A stretch of 37,798 nucleotides of DNA from an uncultured Bacillota bacterium (GCA_947573385.1 CANPFP010000009.1:1-37798); one strand, 5' to 3'; counted from the stretch's first letter, positions 15,475-24,594 are shown. Program-made: numbers and translations. The notes: generated from the sequence alone by a model not told the origin.

Positions 15475-16371
15475 GTGGCAGAGCTATTTCACAATCTGCA
15501 AATATTTTTACAGTCCAATTTTCCCCTGCTTCAGATTCAGCTGACAGATATTTTGGACATCGCGATTTTATCCTTTATTATCTATAAGCTATTGTGGATG
15601 CTGCGCAAGACCAGCTCAGGCCGCCTGATGTGGGGCGTTCTGATTTTGATGGCGGCTATGTTTGTCTCATCCAAGGTCCTGTTCCTGACGGCTACCAGCT
15701 GGCTGCTGGACAAGGTGGTGCAGTGGGGACTTTTAGTGCTGGTGGTCCTCTTTCAGCCGGAGATCCGCCGCTTTTTGGAGCGGATGGGCAGCGGCCGTCT
15801 GGGCTTTGTCTTTGCGTCCGGCAAGGAGGCGGGGCAGGAGGTGGAGACCGCCATTACTCAGACCACCGAGGCATATACCGACCTGTCCCGGGATAAGGTG
15901 GGAGCCCTGATGGTCTTTGAACGGCAGAACCTTCTGGACGACGTCATCAAAACGGGTACCGCCCTGGACTGTGGGGTGTCCAGCGAGCTTTTGAAGAACA
16001 TATTTTGGAACAAGGCCCCACTTCACGACGGGGCGGTCATTGTCCGGGACGGCCGAATCGTGGGGGCGGGCTGTATGCTCCCCCTGTCGGGCAACGTGAA
16101 CCTGAGCCGGGATCTGGGTATGCGCCATCGTGCGGGCATCGGCATGAGCGAGCACTCCGACGCGGTGGTGGTCATCGTTTCGGAGGAGACGGGCTCCATC
16201 TCTGCCGCGGTAGGCGGGATGCTCAAACGGCATTTGGCTCCTGAGACGCTGGAGCGGCTGCTGCGCAACGAGCTGCTCAACGACAAACAGGAGGAGAAGA
16301 AGGGCGGGCAGTTCCCGCTGGTGGGTCTGCTTCTGGGCCAGAACAGGAAGGAAGAGGGTGACCAGCTATGA
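15475..16371 (+). CDS. cdaA: Diadenylate cyclase CdaA
   Basis: Makes the second messenger c-di-AMP from two ATP at the membrane, controlling potassium, osmolyte and cell-wall balance in Firmicutes. The start is GTG 15475 (MAELFHNLQ), eight bases after GAGGTG; a TTG 24 bases upstream lacks a ribosome site. 298 residues. Three N-terminal helices lie between about residues 18 and 85. The DAC domain follows, with the catalytic DGA motif (LHDGAVIVRDGRIVGAG, residues 185-187) and the ATP-binding RHR motif (GMRHRAGIG, 217-219). The length and layout are standard for CdaA. It overlaps cdaR by ATGA; glmM, the usual third gene of the cluster, is absent here. Confidence 0.96.
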   Translation: MAELFHNLQIFLQSNFPLLQIQLTDILDIAILSFIIYKLLWMLRKTSSGRLMWGVLILMAAMFVSSKVLFLTATSWLLDKVVQWGLLVLVVLFQPEIRRFLERMGSGRLGFVFASGKEAGQEVETAITQTTEAYTDLSRDKVGALMVFERQNLLDDVIKTGTALDCGVSSELLKNIFWNKAPLHDGAVIVRDGRIVGAGCMLPLSGNVNLSRDLGMRHRAGIGMSEHSDAVVVIVSEETGSISAAVGGMLKRHLAPETLERLLRNELLNDKQEEKKGGQFPLVGLLLGQNRKEEGDQL

Positions 16372-17591
16372 TGGTGCGGCTGAGAGAGAGCCGATGGGTG
16401 TATATTCTGCTGTCCATCCTGCTGGCGATTGTCTTTTGGGCCTATATCCGGGCGGCGGTGGACCCAAACGGCACCGCTACAATCCATAATGTGCGGGTGG
16501 AGACCACAGGAAACAACGTTCTGACCAGCCAGGGTCTGGCTGTTTCTGAAATATCTCCCCAGGTAGTGGAGCTCCAGGTGGAGGGGCCCAACAGTGCCCG
16601 TACCAATCTGATTCGAAACCGAAGCGGACTGTATGTGCGGGTGGATGTCTCCAGCTGTGTGGAGGGGGAGAACACCCTGCGCTGGCGGGAGGTATGGCCG
16701 GAGAACATCAATTATGATGACCTGACCGCTCAAAGGTCCACTGTCACCGTAAAAGTGGAAAAGCTGTATACCAAGTCCTTTGATGTCCAGTTTCAGCTGG
16801 AGGGCAGGGTGGCCGAGGGTTATCAGATGGGTACCATAGCCATTGAGCCGGAGCAGGTGGTGGTCAGCGGCCCTGTGGAACAGGTCAACCAAGTGGATAA
16901 AGTGGTGGCCATTCTCAAGGCCGAGGAGCTGAGCGAGCGCTTTGCCGGTGACCTGCCGCTGACCCCCCTGGACAAGCAGGGCAAGCCCCTGAACGATCTG
17001 GAGCTTACCCTCAGCGCCGAGACGGCCTATGTGGTGGTGCCGGTGGTGATGATGAAGGAAGTGCCCCTCACCGTCAACCTTCTGCCCGGCGGCGGCGCCA
17101 CCGAAGATGACGCCGTGCGGGACATTGATCCCCCGACCATTGTGGTCTCCGGCTCCGAGGCCGACCTGGAGGGTCTGGAGGAGATATCGCTGGGCTCTAT
17201 TAATCTATCCGATGTGGTGGGCACCAATTCCTTTACCCGGCCCATCACCCTGGATCCCAGCCTGACCAATGAGAGCGGCCTGACCACGGCCACTGTCAAG
17301 GTGACAGTGGAGGGTCTGGACACCGAGGTCTTTGTTGTGTCCAATATCCGCACCACCAACAAGCCAGACGGCTACACCGTAGATGTGGTGACCCAGAGCG
17401 TTCTGATAACGGTCCGGGGGCCGGCGGAGGAGCTGGCGAACATTGACGCCAGCCAGATACGCGTTGTGGCCAACCTGTCCGATGTGACTACCGAGGGGAC
17501 CCAGCAGGTGCGCGCCCATGTCTATCTGGACGGTACCAGCACAGTGGGCGTGATTGGAGAATACAGCATTTCGGTTAATATCAGCAGATAA
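16368..17591 (+). CDS. cdaR: CdaA regulatory protein CdaR (YbbR domains)
   Basis: A membrane-anchored partner that modulates CdaA from outside the membrane. 407 residues; ATG 16368 overlaps the cdaA stop (a second ATG is the next codon). One N-terminal transmembrane helix, about residues 10-31 (YILLSILLAIVFWAYI), is followed by an extracytoplasmic part built of about four YbbR repeats, recognisable by recurrent V.V.GP/V.V.G segments such as EPEQVVVSGPVEQVNQV and SVLITVRGPAEELANID. The last repeat ends at the C-terminus with SISVNIS. Its position directly after cdaA and its architecture make the assignment secure. Confidence 0.93.
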   Translation: MMVRLRESRWVYILLSILLAIVFWAYIRAAVDPNGTATIHNVRVETTGNNVLTSQGLAVSEISPQVVELQVEGPNSARTNLIRNRSGLYVRVDVSSCVEGENTLRWREVWPENINYDDLTAQRSTVTVKVEKLYTKSFDVQFQLEGRVAEGYQMGTIAIEPEQVVVSGPVEQVNQVDKVVAILKAEELSERFAGDLPLTPLDKQGKPLNDLELTLSAETAYVVVPVVMMKEVPLTVNLLPGGGATEDDAVRDIDPPTIVVSGSEADLEGLEEISLGSINLSDVVGTNSFTRPITLDPSLTNESGLTTATVKVTVEGLDTEVFVVSNIRTTNKPDGYTVDVVTQSVLITVRGPAEELANIDASQIRVVANLSDVTTEGTQQVRAHVYLDGTSTVGVIGEYSISVNISR

Positions 17592-17603
17592 GCGGGGAAT
17601 ATT

Positions 17604-18032
17604 ATGGTTCAAAACGCGATTGTAAAGAAAATTGTCCGGGAGGGAGTGGCCGAGGTGTCCCTCCTGCGGCAGATGGAGTGCGGCTTGCACTGCGACGGGG
17701 CCTGCGCCGGCTGCTCGGCCAAGCCGCCCCAGGAGATACTGGCCCTGGCCACCAACGGCATCGGGGCCAAACCCGGCGACTTTGTGGAGGTGGAGCCCTC
17801 CGACGGACACAACATCAGCCCCTCGGTGGCGGTGTTCCTCCTGCCCTGTGTGGGGCTGGGGGTGGGCTACGCCCTGGGGACGAATCTGCTCCATCTCAGT
17901 GAGCTGACCGCCATGGTAACAGCCCTTCTGGGGCTGGCTGCCGGCTTTATCCCCGCCTTCCTCATGAACCGGGCCATCACCCGGAGCGCCGCCCCGGAGT
18001 TTGCCATCCTGAAGCAGCTGCGGCGGGGGTAA
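17604..18032 (+). CDS. RseC/MucC-family membrane protein (SoxR-reducing system type)
   Basis: A 142-residue protein from ATG 17604. A short N-terminal domain holds four cysteines, C26, C30, C34 and C37 (ECGLHCDGACAGC), as in RseC/MucC, where a similar cluster is linked to electron transfer and SoxR reduction. Two adjoining transmembrane helices follow, about residues 69-93 and 95-120, with a short basic tail. In proteobacteria RseC works with the Rnf-like Rsx complex; in Clostridia its role is not established. Here it sits 12 bp after cdaR and 3 bp before the next gene, inside one apparent operon. Confidence 0.85.
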   Translation: MVQNAIVKKIVREGVAEVSLLRQMECGLHCDGACAGCSAKPPQEILALATNGIGAKPGDFVEVEPSDGHNISPSVAVFLLPCVGLGVGYALGTNLLHLSELTAMVTALLGLAAGFIPAFLMNRAITRSAAPEFAILKQLRRG

Positions 18033-18035
18033 GGG

Positions 18036-18902
18036 ATGTTCGGCTATGTGCGCCCCTTCCGGCCGGAGCTGAAATGTAAGGATTTTGACCTGTACCGGGC
18101 GACCTACTGCGGCCTGTGCCGCTGTCTCCGGCGGCGGTATGGCCTGATTGCCCCCATGCTTCTCAACTTTGATTTTACCTTTCTCGCCCTGCTGCTGTGG
18201 GAGCCGGAGGAGGGTTTCACCCCCTGCCGGGGCCGGTGCCACGCCAACCCCCTGCGGAAGCTGCCCATGTGTCCCGACAGTCCCGCACTGGAGCTGGCCG
18301 CCGACGAGAGCGTGATCCTGGCCTGGTGGAAGCTGCGGGACGGGGTGCAGGACGAGGGCCCGATAAAGGGCCTGCCCGCCCGGGCGCTGTCCCTGCTGCT
18401 GCGGCCCGCCTATCGGAAGGCCGCCCGGCGCTGCCCCACCTTTGACGGGACGGTGCGGGACTGCCTGGCCGAGCTGTCCGCTCTGGAGCGGGAGGGCTGT
18501 CCCTCGCTGGACCGGACGGCGGACACCTTTGCCAGGCTGCTCCAGTCGGCCGCCCCCCGGGAGGGGGAGCGGGGGCGGGTGCTGGCCCAGCTGCTGTATC
18601 ACCTGGGCCGGTGGATTTACCTGGCCGACGCCCGGGACGATCTGGAGGAGGACAGGCAGTCCGGCCGGTACAACCCGGTGGCCGCCCGCTACGGCCCGGC
18701 TGGGGACGACGGGGCCCTGCGGCTGACCATGGACAACTCCCTGGCCCAGATGGGAGCCGCCCTCCAGCTGGGGGACTTCGGCTGCCGGACGGCTCTGCTG
18801 GAAAATATTGTGTATCTCGGTCTCCCTCTGGTGGAGAGGGCCGTGTTTGATGGGACCTGGTACCACATAAAAAAACAAAAGATATGGAGAAACGACACAT
18901 GA
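18036..18902 (+). CDS. DUF5685 family protein, cysteine-rich, function unknown
   Basis: A 288-residue protein starting [20 protein letters not shown]. The first half carries the cysteine pattern [13 protein letters not shown] (near residues 25-37) and [16 protein letters not shown] (near 64-80), suggesting a metal or Fe-S site. The second half is mostly helical, with [21 protein letters not shown], an acidic stretch reminiscent of prenyl-transferase-like metal-binding helices. I recognise it as DUF5685, a Clostridia-restricted family of unknown role. It is followed by, and overlaps (ATGA), a J-domain gene. The base composition is strikingly GC-rich, like the rest of this operon. Confidence 0.8.
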   Translation: MFGYVRPFRPELKCKDFDLYRATYCGLCRCLRRRYGLIAPMLLNFDFTFLALLLWEPEEGFTPCRGRCHANPLRKLPMCPDSPALELAADESVILAWWKLRDGVQDEGPIKGLPARALSLLLRPAYRKAARRCPTFDGTVRDCLAELSALEREGCPSLDRTADTFARLLQSAAPREGERGRVLAQLLYHLGRWIYLADARDDLEEDRQSGRYNPVAARYGPAGDDGALRLTMDNSLAQMGAALQLGDFGCRTALLENIVYLGLPLVERAVFDGTWYHIKKQKIWRNDT

Positions 18903-19492
18903 GAGACCCATACAGCGTTTTAGGCGTGAGTCAGAACGCCAGCGACGACGAGGTGAAGAAGGCTTACCGGGAGCTGGCCCGAAAATATCACCCCGACAAC
19001 TATCAGAATAACCCCCTGGCCGACCTGGCCGAGGAGAAGATGAAGGAGATCAACGAGGCCTACGACACCATCACCAAGCAGCGGTCGGGGGGCTATTCGG
19101 GGAGTTCCCCGGGGAGTTATGGAGGCTACCAGCAGAGGAGCTACTCCTCCGGCGACCCCGTCTATGCCAACATCCGCAATCTGATCAACATGGGCGACCT
19201 GAACCAGGCGGAGCAGCTGCTCTACGAGGTGGGCCAGAAAAACGGGGAGTGGTACTTCCTGTCGGGCAGTATCGCCTATCGGAAGGGCTGGATGGACGAG
19301 GCCATGCAGAACTATGTCCGGGCTGTACAGATGGAGCCCAACAACATGGAGTACCGCCAGGCCCTGTCCGTGATGCAGCGGGGGACCATGGGCGGCTACC
19401 GTCCCGCGGGCTATTCCACAGGGATGGACGCGATGGACTGTTGTACCACCATGATGTGCCTTAACTGCCTGTGTGGGGGAGGCCGCTGCTGA
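18899..19492 (+). CDS. J-domain protein (DnaJ-like co-chaperone) with C-terminal helical repeats
   Basis: The start is ATG 18899, overlapping the DUF5685 stop and preceded by GGAG nine bases upstream. 197 residues. Residues 1-65 form a J domain with [20 protein letters not shown] and HPD at 31-33, the site that stimulates DnaK ATPase. A Gly/Ser/Tyr-rich linker runs from about 66 to 90, then a helical segment resembling a TPR unit ([20 protein letters not shown] and the following helix pair). The tail is cysteine-rich ([18 protein letters not shown]) and could bind metal. This is not canonical DnaJ: the zinc-finger repeats and substrate-binding domains are missing. It is likely a specialised co-chaperone for its operon neighbours. 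Confidence 0.88.
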   Translation: MRDPYSVLGVSQNASDDEVKKAYRELARKYHPDNYQNNPLADLAEEKMKEINEAYDTITKQRSGGYSGSSPGSYGGYQQRSYSSGDPVYANIRNLINMGDLNQAEQLLYEVGQKNGEWYFLSGSIAYRKGWMDEAMQNYVRAVQMEPNNMEYRQALSVMQRGTMGGYRPAGYSTGMDAMDCCTTMMCLNCLCGGGRC

Positions 19493-20023
19493 ATGAACAG
19501 GCCGGAACGAAAGCGGAGCGCCGGTACGGCGCTGAGCGGCGTGATGGCTGCGGGCAGTCTGGCAGTACTGTGGCTGGCCTGTGTGGCCCCTTCCGGGCGG
19601 ATTGGCCTTACCGCTGCCGCCGGGCTGTTTCCTGTGGCCGTCACCCTGTATGCCGGCCGGGCCGCGGGCTATCTGTGTTGGGCGGCGGCAGCCCTGTTGG
19701 GGCTTGTGCTGCTGCCGGACAAGGGGGTTGCCCTGCTGTTTTTGGCCTTTCTGGGCCTGTATCCGGTGGTGAAGGGCCGCATTGAGACGATTGGCCATAT
19801 GGCGGTGGAATGGGGACTAAAGCTGTCCTGGTTCAACCTGACCCTGACCCTGTTCTGGTTTATCCTTCAGGAGCTGTTTCTCCCGGAGACTCCCGGATGG
19901 CTGGCCGAAAACACGCTGCTGGTTTATCTGGGGGGCAGCTTGATTTTTATCGTCTACGACATTGGATTATCCCGACTTATTACCCTTTTGCGCGCCCGTC
20001 TGTTCCGCGCAGGAGGACATTAA
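19493..20023 (+). CDS. Integral membrane protein of unknown function
   Basis: 176 residues; ATG 19493 abuts the J-domain stop, with GGGGGAGG eleven bases upstream. About five hydrophobic segments can be seen (near residues 12-32, 36-54, 57-76, 78-93 and 110-128, with a further one near 140-160), joined by short charged loops such as VVKGRIETIG. No family motif is recognised. The product is a small polytopic membrane protein made with the RseC-DUF5685-J-domain run, and its stop is 15 bp before the YicC gene. Confidence 0.7.
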   Translation: MNRPERKRSAGTALSGVMAAGSLAVLWLACVAPSGRIGLTAAAGLFPVAVTLYAGRAAGYLCWAAAALLGLVLLPDKGVALLFLAFLGLYPVVKGRIETIGHMAVEWGLKLSWFNLTLTLFWFILQELFLPETPGWLAENTLLVYLGGSLIFIVYDIGLSRLITLLRARLFRAGGH

Positions 20024-20038
20024 GGAGAGTGACAGACT

Positions 20039-20917
20039 TTGATTAAAAGCATGACCGGGTATGGCCGGGCCGAGGAGAATTTCAATGGCTGTACCATCAC
20101 TGTGGAACTGCGCTCCGTCAACAATCGCTATCTGGACTGCAATGTGCGTATCCCCAGGCTGTACCTCTTTGCTGAAGACGCCATTAAAACCCGGGTACAG
20201 GGGACCATCTCCCGGGGAAAGGTAGATGTATTCGTCACTATGGACAGCGCCGGGGCGGAAAAGGTACAGGTGTCCGTCAACAAGCCGGTGGCCGACGGCT
20301 ACTACGCCGCGTTGAAGCAGTTGTCGAAGGACTATGGCCTGTCCGGAGAGATTTCGGTCTCTTTGCTGTCCCGATTCCCGGAGGTGCTGCTGGCCGAGAA
20401 GGCGGAGGAGGACGTAGAGGAGATGGCCGGAGACGTCTGTTCCGTGCTGGACCGGGCGCTGGCCGACTTTGATCAGATGCGCACCCGGGAGGGGGAACGG
20501 CTGCGGGAGGATATCCTGTCCCGGACTGCGGCCATTGAGGAGAAGGTGACTCTGGTAGAGCAGCGCTCCCCGCAGACAGTGGCGGAGTACCGTGCCAAGC
20601 TGGAGACCCGGATGAATGAGGTGTTGTCCAACACCCAAATAGACCCGGCCCGCATTCTTACCGAAGCGGCCATCTTTGCCGACAAGGTGGCGGTGGACGA
20701 GGAGACCGTCCGCCTGCGCAGTCACATCGGTCAGCTTCGGGAGATGCTCTCCAGGGGCGGGGCCACCGGCAGGAAACTGGATTTCCTCATTCAGGAGTTC
20801 AACCGGGAGGCCAACACTATTGGCTCCAAGTGCAGCGATATTGAGATTTCCGCCCAGGTAGTGGACATTAAGGCAGAGATTGAGAAGATTCGGGAGCAGG
20901 TGCAGAATATTGAGTAA
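20039..20917 (+). CDS. yicC: YicC/YloC-family endoribonuclease
   Basis: 292 residues. The best start is TTG 20039 after TAAGGAG, giving MIKSMTGYGRAE, the typical family N-terminus; starting at the internal ATG would cut into it. Conserved features are ELRSVNNRYLDCNVRIPR near the N-terminus and the C-terminal DUF1732 region with SHIGQLREML, TGRKLDFLIQEFNREANTIG and SKCSDIEISAQVVDIKAEIE. Members are hexameric metal-dependent endoribonucleases (YicC acts on the small RNA RyhB in E. coli; YloC in Bacillus). It precedes remA and gmk, the conserved Firmicutes order. Confidence 0.95.
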   Translation: MIKSMTGYGRAEENFNGCTITVELRSVNNRYLDCNVRIPRLYLFAEDAIKTRVQGTISRGKVDVFVTMDSAGAEKVQVSVNKPVADGYYAALKQLSKDYGLSGEISVSLLSRFPEVLLAEKAEEDVEEMAGDVCSVLDRALADFDQMRTREGERLREDILSRTAAIEEKVTLVEQRSPQTVAEYRAKLETRMNEVLSNTQIDPARILTEAAIFADKVAVDEETVRLRSHIGQLREMLSRGGATGRKLDFLIQEFNREANTIGSKCSDIEISAQVVDIKAEIEKIREQVQNIE

Positions 20918-20929
20918 GGGGGGACCCCT

Positions 20930-21190
20930 TTGAAGCTCATCAACATCGGTTTTGGCAGCCTGATATCCGCCCACAGGCTGGTGGCGGTGGTCAGTCCGGA
21001 GTCCGCTCCCATCAAGCGTATGACCCAAGAGGCCCGGGAGCGGGGAATCCTCATTGATGCCACCTACGGCCGAAAAACCAAGGCGGTTTTGATTATGGAC
21101 AACGACCACGTGGTGCTGTCAGCCCTTTCGACTGAGGCCATTGCCGGCCGCCTGGAGGGCGGGGAGCCGGACAGCGGAGAGGAGGAGTAA
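20930..21190 (+). CDS. remA: RemA/DUF370 family regulator
   Basis: An 86-residue protein from TTG 20930 ([20 protein letters not shown]), 12 bp after yicC. The sequence follows RemA closely, with [35 protein letters not shown] and [15 protein letters not shown]; the last dozen residues are acidic. In Bacillus RemA is a ring-forming DNA-binding activator of matrix genes; in Clostridia the gene is retained between yicC and gmk, with unknown targets. Confidence 0.94.
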   Translation: MKLINIGFGSLISAHRLVAVVSPESAPIKRMTQEARERGILIDATYGRKTKAVLIMDNDHVVLSALSTEAIAGRLEGGEPDSGEEE

Positions 21191-21192
21191 CC

Positions 21193-21804
21193 GTGCAGCG
21201 AAAGAAGGATAAAGGTCAGCTGATTGTGCTGTCCGGGCCGTCGGGCGTGGGCAAGAGTACTGTCATCGCCGAGCTGCTCAGCCAGCGGGACAACATCTAT
21301 TTCTCTGTGTCCTACACCACCCGGCAGCCCCGGGTGGGGGAGCAGGACGGGATAAATTACAACTTTGTGGACCGGGCGGAGTTTGAGCGGATGATTGCCG
21401 CCGGCGAGCTGCTGGAATACGCCGAGTATGTAAACAACTACTACGGAACATCTTTGAAGACCATCCAGGACAAGCTGAACAGCGGCGTCGATGTGCTGCT
21501 GGACATTGAGGTTCAGGGGGCGGCTAAGGTGCGGTCACGGTGTCCCGACGCCCTGTTTATTTTTATCATCCCTCCCTCCTTTGAGGAACTGTCACGCCGG
21601 CTCCACCGCCGGAATACCGACAGCGAGGATGTGATTGCCGGCCGGCTGGAGAAGGCCCGTGTGGAGTTTCGGGAAATTCCAAACTACGACTACCTGGTCA
21701 TCAACGACAAGGTGTCCGGGGCCGTGGCAGAGATTGAGGCCGTCCTCACCGCTGCGGAGTGCCGGGTGAACAACCGGAAGTCTATTTTGACGCAGTTCGC
21801 GTAA
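21193..21804 (+). CDS. gmk: Guanylate kinase
   Basis: Phosphorylates GMP to GDP with ATP in purine nucleotide supply. 203 residues from GTG 21193, two bases after the remA stop, with GGAGAGGAGGAG upstream. The P-loop is GPSGVGKST (residues 15-23). The GMP-binding region has SYTTRQPRVGEQDGINYNFV and YVNNYYGTSLKTI, followed by DIEVQGAAKVR and the lid RRLHRRNTDSEDVIAGRL. All normal features are present and the length is standard. Confidence 0.97.
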   Translation: MQRKKDKGQLIVLSGPSGVGKSTVIAELLSQRDNIYFSVSYTTRQPRVGEQDGINYNFVDRAEFERMIAAGELLEYAEYVNNYYGTSLKTIQDKLNSGVDVLLDIEVQGAAKVRSRCPDALFIFIIPPSFEELSRRLHRRNTDSEDVIAGRLEKARVEFREIPNYDYLVINDKVSGAVAEIEAVLTAAECRVNNRKSILTQFA

Positions 21805-21869
21805 CAATAGAGATATGTCTTCCTCGGGAGAGGGGCGTTTGGGGAAAAATTTGAAAAGGAGTTTTTATT

Positions 21870-22085
21870 ATGATGCTGTATCCTGCCATGAAGGACCTGC
21901 TGGAAAAGGTGCCCAGCCGCTACGAGCTGGTAAACGTGGTGGCCTGCAAGGCCCGCCGTATTGCCCGCGACGCCGAGATGGCCGGCGAACCCCTGGAGGA
22001 GAAGCCAGTGAGCATCGCCATCCAAGCGGTAGCCAACGGCGAGCTGGACAACAGGGCCGGAGAATTAGAGCGGCCGGAGGAATAA
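21870..22085 (+). CDS. rpoZ: RNA polymerase omega subunit
   Basis: 71 residues from ATG 21870, eight bases after AAAAGGAG. It carries the compact omega pattern YPAMKDLLEKVPSRYELVNV, ACKARRIARDAE and EKPVSIAIQAVANGEL, which chaperones the beta-prime subunit. It lies 65 bp after gmk as in most Firmicutes, and a terminator starts at its stop codon. Confidence 0.95.
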   Translation: MMLYPAMKDLLEKVPSRYELVNVVACKARRIARDAEMAGEPLEEKPVSIAIQAVANGELDNRAGELERPEE

Positions 22086-22109
22086 CAGGGGGCGGCGCCC
22101 CCTGTTTTT
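22085..22109 (+). terminator. Intrinsic terminator between rpoZ and priA
   Basis: ACAGGGGGC and GCCCCCTGT form a perfect 9-bp stem with a 3-nt loop, followed by TTTTT. The stem starts in the rpoZ stop codon. Some read-through presumably feeds priA, whose ribosome site begins four bases later. Confidence 0.8.
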
Positions 22110-22125
22110 ACGGGAGGTGGCGGCC

Positions 22126-24594
22126 GTGTCAAAAAAAATAGCGAAGGTGGCCGTTGCCAGGGCGGTGTACGCCATTGATAAGCCCTATGATTACATGGTG
22201 CCTCGGGAGCTGGAGGAGCGGCTTCAGCCCGGAATGCGGGTGCTGGTGCCCTTCGCGGCGGGGAACCGGGGGTCGGACGGGCTGGTATTGTCGATTCGGG
22301 AGGCCCCGTCAGTTGGCGGGGCGCTGAAATCTATACAGGCGGCCTTGGATTCAGAGCCGGTATTGGATGAAAAAGGAATCCGGCTGGCGTTGTGGATGCG
22401 GGAGCGGTATTTCTGCACCGTCTATGACTGCGTGAAAGCCATGCTGCCAGCAGGGCTGTACTTCTCCCTCCGGGATCAGGTGGCCATCCGGCCAGGGGTG
22501 GACCGGGAGCGGGCCTACAATGCGGCGGAGGGCTCCGCTGCCGTCAGGCAGCTGCTGGACCTGCTGTGGAGTTGGGGCGGTAAGGGGGATATGGAGCAGA
22601 TCCGTCTGGCCTTCGGGGCCAGAGACCCCAATCCCGCCATCCGCAGGCTGACCGAGTCCGGTGTGGCCGCCCTTGAGACCGGAGTCCAGCGGGCAGTTTC
22701 GGACAAGACAGAGAAGCTGGCAGTGCTGTCTGTTCCGGCAGAGGACGCCATGGCTATGGTGCGTCAGCGCCGCAAGGCTGCCCCTCTGCGCTATGCGGTG
22801 ACCGAGCTGCTGTGTGCTTTGGGCGCCGCTTCCGCCAAGGACCTGTGCTATTTTACCGGGGCCTCCCCGGCTACCCTAAAATCTCTGGAGAAAAGCGGTA
22901 TCTTGACGCTGGAGAAGCAGGAGGTGCTGCGCCGTACTCCCCTGGAGGGCGTGGCCCCGGCGGAGCCCCCGGTGCTCAATGAAGAGCAGCAGGCGGCCTT
23001 TGAGGGACTGGACGCCCTGGCCCGACAGGGCAGGGCCTCCGCCGCTCTCCTCTACGGGGTGACGGGCAGCGGCAAGACCCAGGTGTACATTCGGCTCATT
23101 CAGGAGACCCTGGCCCGGGGCCGCACCGCCCTGGTGCTGGTGCCCGAGATCGTCCTCACCCCCCAACTGCTGCGCATTTTTGCCGCCCACTTTGGAAAAC
23201 AGGTGGCAGTGCTTCACAGCTCCCTCCGGGCGGGGGAGCGGTATGACGAGTGGAAGCGGGCCCGCCGGGGGGAAGCTCCGGTGGTGATTGGCACCCGCTC
23301 GGCCGTCTTTGCTCCCCTGGACAATCTGGGTCTCATCATTCTGGACGAGGAGCAGGAGGGCAGCTACAAATCGGAAAACGTCCCCCGCTACCACGCCCGG
23401 GATGTGGCCAAATACCGCTGTGTTCAGAATCGGGCACTGCTGGTGCTGGGTTCGGCCACCCCGTCGGTGGAGACCATGTATCAGGCAAAGGAGGGCCAGA
23501 TCGGGCTGTTTCAGCTGAAAACACGCTACAACCGGAAGGCCCTGCCCCAGGTATTGGTGGTGGATTTGAAGGAGGAGCTGCGCCAAGGCAACGCCGGAGC
23601 GGTCAGCTCCGTTCTGGGGGAGGAGCTGGAGAAAAATTTCAAGCGGGAGGAGCAGTCTATCCTGTTCCTAAACCGCCGGGGGGCCAGCCGAATGGTGTCC
23701 TGCGGGGAGTGCGGGGAGGTGCCCGAGTGTCCCCGGTGCTCGGTAAAGCTGACCTACCACTCGGCCAACAACCGTCTCATGTGCCACCACTGCGGCCACT
23801 CCCAGCCCCTGCCCCCAGCGTGCCCCACCTGTGGCGGACTGCTCAATTTTGTGGGCACCGGAACCCAGCGGGTGGAGGAGGAGCTGCGGGACCTGTTTCC
23901 TTGGGCGGAGGTGCTGCGGATGGACACGGACACCGTTTCCGCCGCCCACCCCCACGAGGAGCTGCTGGACCGTTTCCGCAGAGAGCGTATCCCCGTGCTG
24001 GTGGGCACCCAGATGGTGGCCAAGGGCCTGGATTTTGAAAATGTCACCCTGGTGGGAGTGGTGGCCCCCGACCTGTCCCTCTATGTGGACGACTTCCGGG
24101 CGGGGGAGCGGACCTTTTCCCTCCTGACCCAGGTGGTGGGCCGGGCGGGCCGGGGGGAGAAGCAGGGCCGGGCGGTGATCCAGACCTTCACCCCCAAAAA
24201 CGACGTGATCCGTTGCGCCGCCCTCCAGGACTACGACGGCTTCTATGCACGGGAGATTGAACTGCGCCGCCTGCGGAATGATCCGCCCTTTGCCCAGCAC
24301 ATAGTCATTACCGCTTCCGGGCTGGAGGAAGGTGCGGTCTTGCGGTGTTGTTCCCGCCTGCGCCGGACGCTGGAGCGGGATCTGCCCAAGCTGCCTGGTC
24401 CTTGGCAGCTGCTGGGTCCCGCACCCGCTGCTGTGGTCAAGGTAAATAATCGCTACCGCTACCGTCTCACCCTCACTGGCCAGCCGGACAAGGCGTTCCG
24501 TACCCTGCTGGCATATGTGCTTCAGGCGGCTCAGAAGGATAAAGAAAATAAAGGCGTCTGTGTCTATGCAGATGTAGACCCGTATAACAGCTAA
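22126..24594 (+). CDS. priA: Primosomal protein N' (replication restart helicase PriA)
   Basis: Reloads the replisome at stalled forks. The start is GTG 22126, eight bases after GGGAGG; 822 residues. The N-terminal DNA-binding domain begins AKVAVARAVYAIDKPYDYMV. The helicase core has Walker A YGVTGSGKTQVY (K317) and VLVPEIVLTPQL. The motif II is LDEEQEGSYKSE (407-410), where E. coli PriA has DEEH. Zinc-binding cysteines lie in SCGECGEVPECPRCSVKL and MCHHCGH, then CPTCGG. Motifs V/VI appear in ILVGTQMVAKGLDF-like and QVVGRAGRGEKQGR segments. Family length is usually 730-830, so this is at the long end. The gene sits in the conserved rpoZ-priA-def-fmt order. Confidence 0.96.
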   Translation: MSKKIAKVAVARAVYAIDKPYDYMVPRELEERLQPGMRVLVPFAAGNRGSDGLVLSIREAPSVGGALKSIQAALDSEPVLDEKGIRLALWMRERYFCTVYDCVKAMLPAGLYFSLRDQVAIRPGVDRERAYNAAEGSAAVRQLLDLLWSWGGKGDMEQIRLAFGARDPNPAIRRLTESGVAALETGVQRAVSDKTEKLAVLSVPAEDAMAMVRQRRKAAPLRYAVTELLCALGAASAKDLCYFTGASPATLKSLEKSGILTLEKQEVLRRTPLEGVAPAEPPVLNEEQQAAFEGLDALARQGRASAALLYGVTGSGKTQVYIRLIQETLARGRTALVLVPEIVLTPQLLRIFAAHFGKQVAVLHSSLRAGERYDEWKRARRGEAPVVIGTRSAVFAPLDNLGLIILDEEQEGSYKSENVPRYHARDVAKYRCVQNRALLVLGSATPSVETMYQAKEGQIGLFQLKTRYNRKALPQVLVVDLKEELRQGNAGAVSSVLGEELEKNFKREEQSILFLNRRGASRMVSCGECGEVPECPRCSVKLTYHSANNRLMCHHCGHSQPLPPACPTCGGLLNFVGTGTQRVEEELRDLFPWAEVLRMDTDTVSAAHPHEELLDRFRRERIPVLVGTQMVAKGLDFENVTLVGVVAPDLSLYVDDFRAGERTFSLLTQVVGRAGRGEKQGRAVIQTFTPKNDVIRCAALQDYDGFYAREIELRRLRNDPPFAQHIVITASGLEEGAVLRCCSRLRRTLERDLPKLPGPWQLLGPAPAAVVKVNNRYRYRLTLTGQPDKAFRTLLAYVLQAAQKDKENKGVCVYADVDPYNS

